From the NCBI GenBank assembly GCA_032229885.1, contig JAVYAJ010000326.1:1-17120 (forward strand): a stretch of 17,120 bases of DNA, written 5' to 3'. The translations under genes and the position numbers were made by a program. The DNA comes from Anammoximicrobium sp032229885. Lineage in GTDB: Bacteria > Planctomycetota > Planctomycetia > Pirellulales > Pirellulaceae. Positions 6,005-12,460 of this stretch are shown in pieces. The notes beneath the pieces were generated by a model. It was not told the DNA's origin, searched no databases, and saw nothing but the letters and a program-made list of their open reading frames with translations. How positions within the stretch are numbered: position 1 is the stretch's first letter; every line of letters begins with the position of its first letter.

Positions 6005-7801
6005 CTATCTGTTCGAAACACGCTCCAGGCTGATTGCGACGCGGAATCCGACGCTGACACTCTGTTCGGCAGGCGTCTGGCCCTGACGGGATGCCGAGCC
6101 ACAATCCCGAGCGTTTCCACGCCAACTGCCGCCCCGCAGGACGCGGTTCGAGCCTGTCACGGCGCCCGTCGGATCGGTTGCCGTCGCTGCCGGATATTCA
6201 CCGAACCAATCGCTACACCATTCCCAGACATTGCCATACATGTCGTGCAGCCCCCAGGCGTTGGGTTCTTTCTGGCCGACCGGATGTGTCTTTCTGCCCG
6301 AGTTGTCAAGATACCAGGCAACACGGTCCAGACCTGCCGGATCGTCGCCCGCATGCCACTTGGTCGTCGTGCCGCACCGACAGGCGTGCTCCCACTCGGC
6401 CTCGGTCGGCAGTCGATACGTTCTGGAACCCGTCCGCCCTTCGGGCAACTGGGAAAGTCTTTGGCAGAACGCCATGGCCTGGTCCCAACTGACTTGTTCC
6501 ACGGGCCGATTGTCCTCCTTAAAAAAGCTCGGATTCGCGCCCATTGCCCGCGCGTATTGCGATTGCGTCACCTGGGTCACGGACAGGTAGAACGGCCGCG
6601 TTATATGCACGCGATGTCGCGGGGACACGTCGACCGACCCCATCTCGAACTCGCCCGGCGGGATCAAGACGAACGACATGTTGTTCGCGTTCGCCCAGAC
6701 CACCGGAACCTTCAAATGGGCGGCCCACGTCGCTTGATGCTGTTTGGCCGTCCGGGGATCGAACGGGGCCACCGCCAACGGCGGAGTTTGGGGGCCGGGA
6801 CGTTGCTGGATCGGATCGCTCGACGCGGCTTCGCCCAGCTTGGCCACTTCGGCCAGGCGTTCCTTGATCTTTAACCCTGCCAGGCTGCCCGCCAGCCTCG
6901 GTTCTGCTTTGCGATACCACGCGCCCGCGCGGTGACGGAACGCGTCTTGCTCGTCATCGGGCCTCGACCCGGCCGCGTCCCACCACGCATCGCCGATCAC
7001 GATCTGTTCGTCGGGCGACGCGGCTCCGCGCAGCTCGACGACGGCGGCCGCCTTCAACACCGGATCGCTGCCCAATGCCAAATACGGCACTCCTCGCTCC
7101 CAGTCGCCTTTTACGAGGCACAGATAGCGACCGGCCGTCAGATTCGCCGTAGGTTCGGTCGGCGCGTCTTCCATCACCGCGACCGCCCGGCGGTACGCCT
7201 GGACGGCCGCCTGTTGTTTTTTCAGCTCGACGGCCCGTTGCGCGAGATCCTTGGCGATGGCGAATTGGCGGGACTTTTGGGCCGCTGCCGTCGCCGCGTT
7301 ACAAACATCCAAGGCCAGGTCGATTTCATCCGCATCCGACAAACCGGACACCACCGTCGCCGCAACCTCGGCCACCGCCTTGTGCTGGGCCAGCATCGTG
7401 GCGGCGCGGGCGGTCATCACAAGCGTTTCAGCCCGAAGCTTGGCTGCAGGTACGTCGAAGCGCTGGGCTTCGCTGTCGGCGGCCTGCAGCGCCGTCGTCG
7501 CGTCGCCCGCGCCGGCGGCGATCTCGCGGGCGATCATCAGCAGCGCGTACTGGTCCGCCGAGCCATCTTGCAGCTTCAACGCGGACTCGATCATCTTTGC
7601 CGCCACCGCCGCCTTGGCCGCCCCTGTCTTGGCCGCGCGAAACTGCTCGCCAAACAGTTCGTTCGCAGCCCGCCGCGAGGCGTTGATCGCCGACTCGTCG
7701 GGAACCGTGGCACGCTGCTGTGCGTCCACTGCGCTCGGTCCGCCGAGCGTCACGAACGCCACGACGCCGATGATCGCCAGCCGGCCGAGTCGTACGCACA
7801 T
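6005..7801 (-). CDS. secreted FGE/SUMF1-like (formylglycine-enzyme family) protein
   Basis: This is a 598-residue exported protein. A signal peptide at 1-27 (hydrophobic LAIIGVVAFVTLGG, cleavage VDA|QQ) leads into an Ala-rich helical module at about 40-320, with AGRYLCLVKGDWERG and YLALGSD at 223-246. The C-terminal FGE-sulfatase fold begins at about 374: MSFVLIPPGEFEMGS (375-389), RLPTEAEWEHA (463-473), GLHDMYGNVWEW (517-528), RVLRGGSW (553-560) and GFRVA (585-589). True formylglycine-generating enzymes use two copper-binding cysteines, human C336 and C341. Here the first position is G562 and only C567 remains, so sulfatase activation is unlikely. Other roles in this superfamily (substrate or ligand binding, other oxidations) are open. 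The ATG at 7801 is preceded by AAAGGAG at seven bases; the open frame continues upstream to 7987 but that part lacks a start site and a signal sequence. The module is shared with the next gene upstream. Confidence 0.9.
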   Translation of the reverse strand: MCVRLGRLAIIGVVAFVTLGGPSAVDAQQRATVPDESAINASRRAANELFGEQFRAAKTGAAKAAVAAKMIESALKLQDGSADQYALLMIAREIAAGAGDATTALQAADSEAQRFDVPAAKLRAETLVMTARAATMLAQHKAVAEVAATVVSGLSDADEIDLALDVCNAATAAAQKSRQFAIAKDLAQRAVELKKQQAAVQAYRRAVAVMEDAPTEPTANLTAGRYLCLVKGDWERGVPYLALGSDPVLKAAAVVELRGAASPDEQIVIGDAWWDAAGSRPDDEQDAFRHRAGAWYRKAEPRLAGSLAGLKIKERLAEVAKLGEAASSDPIQQRPGPQTPPLAVAPFDPRTAKQHQATWAAHLKVPVVWANANNMSFVLIPPGEFEMGSVDVSPRHRVHITRPFYLSVTQVTQSQYARAMGANPSFFKEDNRPVEQVSWDQAMAFCQRLSQLPEGRTGSRTYRLPTEAEWEHACRCGTTTKWHAGDDPAGLDRVAWYLDNSGRKTHPVGQKEPNAWGLHDMYGNVWEWCSDWFGEYPAATATDPTGAVTGSNRVLRGGSWRGNARDCGSASRQGQTPAEQSVSVGFRVAISLERVSNR

Positions 7802-7808
7802 GGTCGGT

Positions 7809-7815
7809 CTCCTTT
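7809..7815 (-). promoter_or_regulatory. ribosome binding site deciding the FGE-like start
   Basis: AAAGGAG on the minus strand, seven bases before the ATG at 7801, fixes the start at the signal peptide and excludes the 62-residue upstream extension of the open frame. Confidence 0.7.
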
Positions 7816-8120
7816 GCGGATATTCTATCACACGACGAGGGCTGGCATACACAGCGCGGCCGTAGTCGCCAGCGATGGCAGCGCCACCAACAGCAGCGCT
7901 GCGGCCGTTTCCACCGCCACACACGCCAGCTCCCGCGGCTGGGCTCTGAACCATTCGTGATATACTTCGCGCGGCTCGAAATGGCACTTGGCACGGCGGA
8001 CTTCAGTTCGCCTTTGTCATACGGAACCTGATGTTCGCGAGGCCATTCTTACCCGCGCTCGGTATAGGAAGCAAATCCGTCGTTCCTAACGCGGGCCAGC
8101 GCCCGCAACCCAAGAATCTG

Positions 8121-8249
8121 TTTGGCCGAAAGCCTCCGATCACCGTAGCCTGGGGCAACGCCCCAGGGTTGACGCCGCGCGTGCCTCTTTTGGCCGAAGG
8201 CCATATTCATCCGGACCGCGGTGACACGTTGATGTTGGCCTTCGGCCAA
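8121..8249 (-). repeat. palindrome-rich intergenic repeat, copy 2 (inverted)
   Basis: Read on the minus strand this matches 3202-3327 block by block, including the CTGGGGC-GTT-GCCCCAG hairpin and GCTACGGTGATCGGAGG. It also carries a perfect TTGGCC-TTC-GGCCAA hairpin at 8235-8249 at the junction with the next unit. Confidence 0.75.
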
Positions 8250-8320
8250 CACGGTTGCGATCATCTCCGACTCCTGGGGCGTTGCCCCAGGCTACGTTGG
8301 TGATGGCCTTCGGCCAACAC
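8232..8320 (+). repeat. palindrome-rich intergenic repeat, copy 3
   Basis: A shorter unit in the opposite orientation shares the hairpin at 8235-8249 with copy 2. It has a perfect CTGGGGC-GTT-GCCCCAG hairpin at 8274-8290, then GGCTACG and a closing GGCCTTCGGCCAACAC. The result is a back-to-back pair of units. Confidence 0.7.
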
Positions 8321-8424
8321 GCTTCCCGTCGTTCGTGCTCCGCAACAGTCATCCAACACTACTTCCACTTAACGCGGGCTGTCTCCAGCAACCCAAAAAT
8401 GCGAGGTACAGACCAGTGTCCAAG

Positions 8425-8445
8425 ATGCGCGCACGGTGCGCGCAT
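8425..8445. repeat. 21-bp perfect palindrome
   Basis: ATGCGCGCAC and GTGCGCGCAT flank a single G. It lies about 90 bp past the LRR stop codon on the minus strand with no following T run, so it may be an operator-like or structural site and not an intrinsic terminator. Confidence 0.4.
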
Positions 8446-8459
8446 GATATGGAGTAAGA

Positions 8460-8521
8460 CTTTAACTCTGTCGCTGCCTGAGAACATTGTCAAAAGTTCA
8501 CGATGTTTGAGGTTAGTAGTA
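8460..8521 (-). repeat. conserved 62-bp block, copy 2 (inverted)
   Basis: The minus strand begins TACTACTAACCTCAAACATC and matches 3463-3524 almost throughout. In this island it lies next to the 3' end of the LRR gene. Confidence 0.7.
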
Positions 8522-8534
8522 TAGGGGCCTTCTA

Positions 8535-10109
8535 CTAGCGTCCTTCGATCTGGCACTTGGGCCAGAACTGACGGATGGCGTTGTCGGTGATCTTGGTGTC
8601 GTAAGGGTTTATCCACTCGAGCCGCTTTAACCCCGACAGCGCAGCAATCCCCTGGTCACTGACTTGGGTGAAGGCCAGACCAAGACGCCTCAGATTCGTC
8701 AATCTGCTGAGATAGACGATTCCCTTGTCACCGATCCGGGTGCCTCCAAGGAACAACACCTGGAGGCCCGAAATCATTCCCACCGTAACCATGCCTGCGT
8801 CGCGGACCTTGGTTCCGGCCAAACTCAACTCACGCAGATTCGGAAGAGTCCTGAGAAAACCCAAGCCTGCATCCGTGATCGCCGTATCTAGTAGACTCAA
8901 CGTCTCGAGGCTCCGTATGCCAGCGAGATTCTGGACATCTCGGTCGTTGATATGTTTCCGCCCGTTCAGATTTATGCTGGTCACCACGAATGGCTCTTGA
9001 GGAAGCATGGACAATTGGTTCACGGACACGCTGGCGTCGTCGTCCTGAAGCTGCACCTGGAGCTGCCCGTTCTGCTGCAGTACCCAGATCGCTACCTTCT
9101 TCATCTGCGCGGCGATCTTCGGATGCAATGTTGGCCGTGGCGTCTTGTCCGCGCGGAGCAGCGATAGCCGGGATTCAACCTTGTCCTGAGACAGTCCAGT
9201 CAAGGACGGCAGGGCAAGCCGATACCAGTAGCCTGCTCGGGCTTGGCATTGTCGCGCGACATCCTCTTCATTCGTCGCCGCAAACTCCCACCAACCGTCG
9301 CCCATAGCCACCTGCTCGTCTGCACGGAACACGCCCTTGAGTTCCTTGATGGCCAATGCCTTCAGCGTCTCGTCGCTGCCTAAGGCCAAGTAGGACCGTC
9401 CCTTCTCCCAGTCGCCTTTGACCAGACTGTAATACCTGCCGACGACAAGATTGGCGTCTGGGTCAACCACGTCGACCTTTAGTCTGGCGAACGAGTCCTT
9501 GGCATCCTCGTATGCTGACGCAGTCTGTTCCAGGTCTTTGTCTTGCGCGACCATGTTCTTGAGGATTTCCAAGTCGCCGCTTCTTCGCGCCGCGTCGATG
9601 GCCATCTGGGACAGAGCCCGAGCGTCGGCGAAGGCATCCTGCTGTACCGCCTCTTTGATCAGGATCGCGGCCTGGGCGACGATTGTTGCCCTCTGTTTTG
9701 CCTGTTGCGCAGCTTCGGCCGCTTTCAGCAAGGTCTCGATCTTCGCAGGAAAGACCTCGATCGCGAACGTCGCCGCCATCTTGTCGACGGTGCGCACTGC
9801 CAGCTCGCCTTCGCCCGCCAGCACCGCGATGTCCTTGGCCACCTTCAGTAGGGCGTATTGAGCCGTTGGATCCGCTGCCGATTCGTCGGCCTTCTGCAGC
9901 AGTCTGTCGACGAGCGAGATCTTCTGCGCAAGCTCTCCGGCACTTCTGAACTCTCTGCCGTAAACCTCCTCAACCAACGTCAGGGCTCGCCGCAGCGAAC
10001 CAGCGTCGGGAATCGGCTTTTTAGCCATAGGATCCTGGGCGCGAAGTGACGTCAATCCGACCAAGGCAACGGCCAAAACCGACAACCCGAGCGTTTCACG
10101 TTGACGCAT
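8535..10109 (-). CDS. secreted leucine-rich-repeat protein with helical N-terminal module
   Basis: This is a 524-residue exported protein. A signal peptide occupies 1-24 (LGLSVLAVALVGLTSLRA|QDP). A helical module at about 40-320 is a paralogue of that in the FGE-like protein; both carry KGDWE at 231-235 and YLALGSD at 240-246. A short linker (about 335-375) leads to leucine-rich repeats with exact 24-residue spacing starting at L401, L425, L449, L473 and L497, after a preceding partial unit at about 377-400. The consensus is LxxLxLxxTxIxDxGxxxLxxLxN, the common planctomycete type, and the array ends with the usual cap-like FWPKCQI. Leucine-rich repeats normally bind protein partners; no enzyme motif is seen. 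The ATG at 10109 has AAGGAAG five bases upstream. The frame stays open to 10295, but that part lacks a signal sequence. A weak promoter (TTACCA/TATTTT, 18-bp gap) lies at 10146-10175. Confidence 0.88.
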   Translation of the reverse strand: MRQRETLGLSVLAVALVGLTSLRAQDPMAKKPIPDAGSLRRALTLVEEVYGREFRSAGELAQKISLVDRLLQKADESAADPTAQYALLKVAKDIAVLAGEGELAVRTVDKMAATFAIEVFPAKIETLLKAAEAAQQAKQRATIVAQAAILIKEAVQQDAFADARALSQMAIDAARRSGDLEILKNMVAQDKDLEQTASAYEDAKDSFARLKVDVVDPDANLVVGRYYSLVKGDWEKGRSYLALGSDETLKALAIKELKGVFRADEQVAMGDGWWEFAATNEEDVARQCQARAGYWYRLALPSLTGLSQDKVESRLSLLRADKTPRPTLHPKIAAQMKKVAIWVLQQNGQLQVQLQDDDASVSVNQLSMLPQEPFVVTSINLNGRKHINDRDVQNLAGIRSLETLSLLDTAITDAGLGFLRTLPNLRELSLAGTKVRDAGMVTVGMISGLQVLFLGGTRIGDKGIVYLSRLTNLRRLGLAFTQVSDQGIAALSGLKRLEWINPYDTKITDNAIRQFWPKCQIEGR

Positions 10110-10114
10110 CACTG

Positions 10115-10121
10115 CTTCCTT
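10115..10121 (-). promoter_or_regulatory. ribosome binding site deciding the LRR protein start
   Basis: AAGGAAG on the minus strand lies five bases before the ATG at 10109 and supports the start at the signal peptide over the longer open frame from 10295. Confidence 0.6.
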
Positions 10122-10245
10122 CGACTTCAGCGAACCCGTATCCTCAAAATAATGGGATCCTCGCTTTGATGGTAATGTTCGTCGGCTCTCATCGCAACAA
10201 GCAACCAGCAGGGGGTCTTCGGGTAGGCCGTCACATCGCGCGTTT

Positions 10246-10357
10246 GAAGCGGAAGGGCGCGAGCCCTCCGGTGTGTCTGCTGGCGGTCGATCCAATTGGT
10301 CCGCTACGAAGAACCTACCTATCTCGAAGGGCCGGACGGCTTGCGCCGTTCCGCTTC
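10246..10357. repeat. 112-bp element bounded by GAAGCGGAA / TTCCGCTTC
   Basis: A 9-bp perfect inverted repeat (10246-10254 and 10349-10357) encloses two small hairpins: AGGGC-GCGA-GCCCT just inside the left end and GACGGC-TTGC-GCCGTT just inside the right end. The 'GGGCGCGAGCCCTCCGG' core is of a kind repeated widely in planctomycete genomes, from memory. There is no coding content. Confidence 0.55.
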
Positions 10358-10561
10358 CATTAGCGGCGCATTCCCTGAGCGGTTACGCTGATCCTAGATC
10401 TCAACCGGACACGCATTGATCGAACGATCCTCACTCTGGGTCGTGCCCAGCGGTGCGCCGTATGCGTTGGCCTCGGTGAATCAGACGCTGTTCGCCGGTG
10501 GATGCGACGAGACCGCGGCCACTCGACGCGTCGGTCTGGACGGCGCACGAGCTGTCGAGCC

Positions 10562-10990
10562 TCACACGGCTGGTTCGTGCGCAGGCCGTGCGTCGTTCAA
10601 ACACGACTCGACCCGCCGGGAGATCAGTTCGACGAGCAGGCGGTCAACGCCCAGCGGGGCCGTGACCAGATACGCCGCCGTGGGATGCCGCGCGGCGGCG
10701 GTGGCGGCGAGGGCGGGAATGTCGCGCTGCGCGTGGCGACCGGGCAGCAGCAAGTACGGATGGATCACGACCAGCTCGGCGCCGCGCGCGATGCACCGAT
10801 CGAAGGCGGCGGCGAGTGTCGGTTCGGCCAGCTCCATGTGCGCCGGCTCGACGATCGCATATCCGCTGTGCTGCTGAAACAGGGCCGCGATCTCGAGCAA
10901 CATCGCGTTGCTCGCTGCGTGGCGCGACCCGTGATCGACGATGATCACGCCGATCTTGTTGCGAGACGGTAGCGTCGGGCCTGAGATCAA
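10562..10990 (-). CDS. cbiX: small CbiX/SirB-type sirohydrochlorin chelatase
   Basis: This 142-residue cytosolic protein has the single-domain class II chelatase length. Metal-binding and catalytic histidines are in place: VDHGSRH with H20 near the N-terminus and PGRHAQRDIP with H86. The family signature HMELAEPTL is at 51-59 and VVIHPYLLLPGRH at 74-86. Members insert Co2+ (cobalamin route) or Fe2+ (siroheme) into sirohydrochlorin. The start is a TTG at 10990 that overlaps the cysK stop in TTGA, with GAGGG at 11000-11004 nine bases upstream, so translation is probably coupled. The partnership with cysteine synthase favours the ferrochelatase (SirB) role, supplying siroheme to sulfite reductase, but sequence alone does not settle the metal. 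No other cobalamin or siroheme gene lies in the window. Confidence 0.85.
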   Translation of the reverse strand: MISGPTLPSRNKIGVIIVDHGSRHAASNAMLLEIAALFQQHSGYAIVEPAHMELAEPTLAAAFDRCIARGAELVVIHPYLLLPGRHAQRDIPALAATAAARHPTAAYLVTAPLGVDRLLVELISRRVESCLNDARPAHEPAV

Positions 10991-11928
10991 GACGTCAGTC
11001 CCTCGAACAGCGGCGTCGACAGATAGCGTTCGCCCGAGCTAGGCAGGATCGCCACAATCCGTTTGCCCTTCCACTCGGGACGGGCTGCGACCTGCATCGC
11101 GGCCCAGACGGCGGCCCCGCTGCTGATCCCCGCCAAAACGCCTTCCTCCATGGCCAGCCTGCGAGCCGTGGCGAACGCGTCTTCGTCCTCGACGGTGACA
11201 ATATCATCGACGATCGACACGTCGAGATTCTTCGGGATGAAACCGGCGCCAAGGCCCTGGATGCGATGCGGTCCGGGCGCGCCTCCGCTGATCACCGGCG
11301 AGCCCTTCGGCTCGACGACAATCGCCTTGAAGTCCGGCTTGCGAGGCTTGATATACCGAGCCACGCCGGTCACCGTGCCGCCCGTGCCGACGCCCGAGAT
11401 GATCGCATCGATATCGCCGCCCGTGTCCTCCCAGATCTCGCGACCGGTCGTCGCCTCGTGAATCGCCGCGTTGGCCGGGTTGTCGAACTGCTGGGGCATG
11501 AAAGCATTGGGCTCCTGAGACACCATCTCGCCGGCCTTTTCGATCGCCGCCTTCATGCCGCCCGTGGCCGGGGTCAACACGAGGTTCGCGCCCAAAGCTC
11601 GCAACAGCGCCCGCCGCTCGACCGACATCGACTCGGGCATCGTCAGCGTCAGTTTGTAACGTTTGGTGGCGCACACAAAGGCCAGGGCAATCCCCGTATT
11701 GCCGCTGGTCGGTTCGATGATGTGCGTCTCGGGATTGATCTTGCCATCGCGTTCGCCAGCCTCGATCATCGATGCGCCAATGCGGTCCTTGACGCTGCTC
11801 AGAGGATTGAAAAACTCGCACTTGACGAACACCGTCGCGTGCTCGGGCGGAATCATCCGGTTGATGCGAATCATCGGTGTGTCGCCGATCGATAGGACCG
11901 CGTTGTCATAGACTTTTCCACGTGGCAT
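10987..11928 (-). CDS. cysK: cysteine synthase A (O-acetylserine sulfhydrylase)
   Basis: This is a 313-residue cytosolic PLP enzyme that makes L-cysteine from O-acetylserine and sulfide. It is full length for the family. The PLP Schiff-base lysine is K47 in NPLSSVKDRIG. The substrate loop TSGNTG is at 74-79, the phosphate-binding glycine loop GTGGT at 181-185, GISSGA with the pyridine-nitrogen serine at 268-272 and the closing PSSGERYLST at 296-305. The N-terminal IGDTPMIRI motif is at 14-22. The ATG at 11928 gives the expected N-terminus; the ribosome binding site is weak (GGA about seven to nine bases upstream). A perfect TATAAT lies about 120 bp upstream. The gene overlaps the downstream chelatase by one TTGA junction, which links sulfide use to siroheme supply. 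CysK and CysM-type enzymes are close relatives; the motifs fit CysK best. Confidence 0.95.
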   Translation of the reverse strand: MPRGKVYDNAVLSIGDTPMIRINRMIPPEHATVFVKCEFFNPLSSVKDRIGASMIEAGERDGKINPETHIIEPTSGNTGIALAFVCATKRYKLTLTMPESMSVERRALLRALGANLVLTPATGGMKAAIEKAGEMVSQEPNAFMPQQFDNPANAAIHEATTGREIWEDTGGDIDAIISGVGTGGTVTGVARYIKPRKPDFKAIVVEPKGSPVISGGAPGPHRIQGLGAGFIPKNLDVSIVDDIVTVEDEDAFATARRLAMEEGVLAGISSGAAVWAAMQVAARPEWKGKRIVAILPSSGERYLSTPLFEGLTS

Positions 11929-12051
11929 GACAAAATCCGTCTAAAAAGGGTGATCGTTCGGGAACGAAGCGTGTTCGACGTGACGTGTGCGCGACGAGGC
12001 GAACAGTGCTATCCACATACAGCCATCATAGTGGCTTTTCGCACGCGACGT

Positions 12052-12079
12052 ATTATAGGTAGGGAATCGAAAAATCCAA
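12052..12079 (-). promoter_or_regulatory. possible promoter for cysK-cbiX
   Basis: A perfect TATAAT is on the minus strand at 12052-12057, with a weak TTGGAT (12074-12079) 16 bases upstream. Transcription would start near 12046 and leave a leader of about 118 nt. I found no recognisable riboswitch fold in that leader. Confidence 0.4.
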
Positions 12080-12248
12080 CCGTGCAACTTGAGCGGAACG
12101 CAAAGCGGATCCCGATGGCCGCGTCGCCCATGCCGGACGATGGTTGTCTAGTCTATCAGCCCGGAGTGCATTCCTCGAGGCAAGCCCATGTCACGCCGGA
12201 GAGTCCCGCCTGAGATGCACGCCGAGGGGTCACGCTTTAGGGCCGCGC

Positions 12249-12308
12249 TGGAGGGCCACGCTCTGTCGTGGCCGCAGCCGGGTGGACGCGACGGAGCGCG
12301 TCCCTCCA
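12249..12308. repeat. 60-bp palindromic repeat bounded by TGGAGGG / CCCTCCA
   Basis: The outer 7-bp inverted repeat (12249-12255 and 12302-12308) holds two hairpins: CCACG-CTCTGT-CGTGG (12256-12271) and GGACGCG-ACGGAG-CGCGTCC (12284-12303). One strand reads LEGRAPSRP, a spurious peptide I recall from many planctomycete and verrucomicrobial genomes because of this dispersed element. Confidence 0.65.
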
Positions 12309-12340
12309 AGCCGGCGCACTTCTCTATGGTCGCTGTCCAG

Positions 12341-12460
12341 TCATTTCGCGAGCGCAGGAAGCTCGCCCACCGTGCGATTGCCAACTTGTCCCACGGCGGC
12401 CCGGATCGAAATCCAGGGCGGCGGCGCCCCCTCGCGGCGGCTCGGCTGCCACGGGCTCAC
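12341..12460 (-). CDS. short coupled reading frame, possible stub of a fourth operon gene
   Basis: A GTG at 12460 overlaps the TGA of the BatA-like gene as GTGA, the classic arrangement for translational coupling. The frame encodes 39 residues (MSPWQPSRREGAPPPWISIR through ELPALAK) with no family I recognise. It ends 32 bp before the 60-bp palindromic repeat. In many planctomycetes this kind of operon continues with further large genes, so this may be the remnant of one cut short. It could equally be chance in GC-rich DNA. Confidence 0.3.
   Translation of the reverse strand: MSPWQPSRREGAPPPWISIRAAVGQVGNRTVGELPALAK

Larger units (their letters stand above)
7802..8534. other. 733-bp gene-free repeat island between FGE-like and LRR genes
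   Basis: No supported gene is present. The stretch holds the leader of the FGE-like gene, two head-to-head palindromic units (8121-8320), a perfect palindrome (8425-8445) and the second copy of the 62-bp conserved block (8460-8521), which ends 14 bp beyond the LRR stop codon. Several short frames exist only because the palindromes lack stops. Confidence 0.7.
10110..10561. other. intergenic stretch between LRR gene and the chelatase
   Basis: It holds the LRR leader and a palindromic repeat (10246-10357). The remaining 200 bp (10358-10561) show no recognisable gene, terminator or promoter. Confidence 0.5.
11929..12340. other. intergenic stretch between cysK and the BatA-like operon end
   Basis: It contains the cysK leader and promoter and a 60-bp palindromic repeat (12249-12308). 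The part from 12080 to 12248 shows nothing recognisable. No clear terminator with a T run follows the operon. Confidence 0.5.

Noticed and set aside
6932..7960. 342-residue plus-strand frame opposite the FGE-like gene
   Set aside because: It is an Arg/Gly/His-rich antisense shadow; the minus strand carries a signal peptide and clear domain motifs.
8031..8524. Several 60-90-residue open frames in the repeat island
   Set aside because: They consist of translated palindromes (AFGQ, LGQRPR-like words) on both strands, lack ribosome binding sites and differ between repeat copies.
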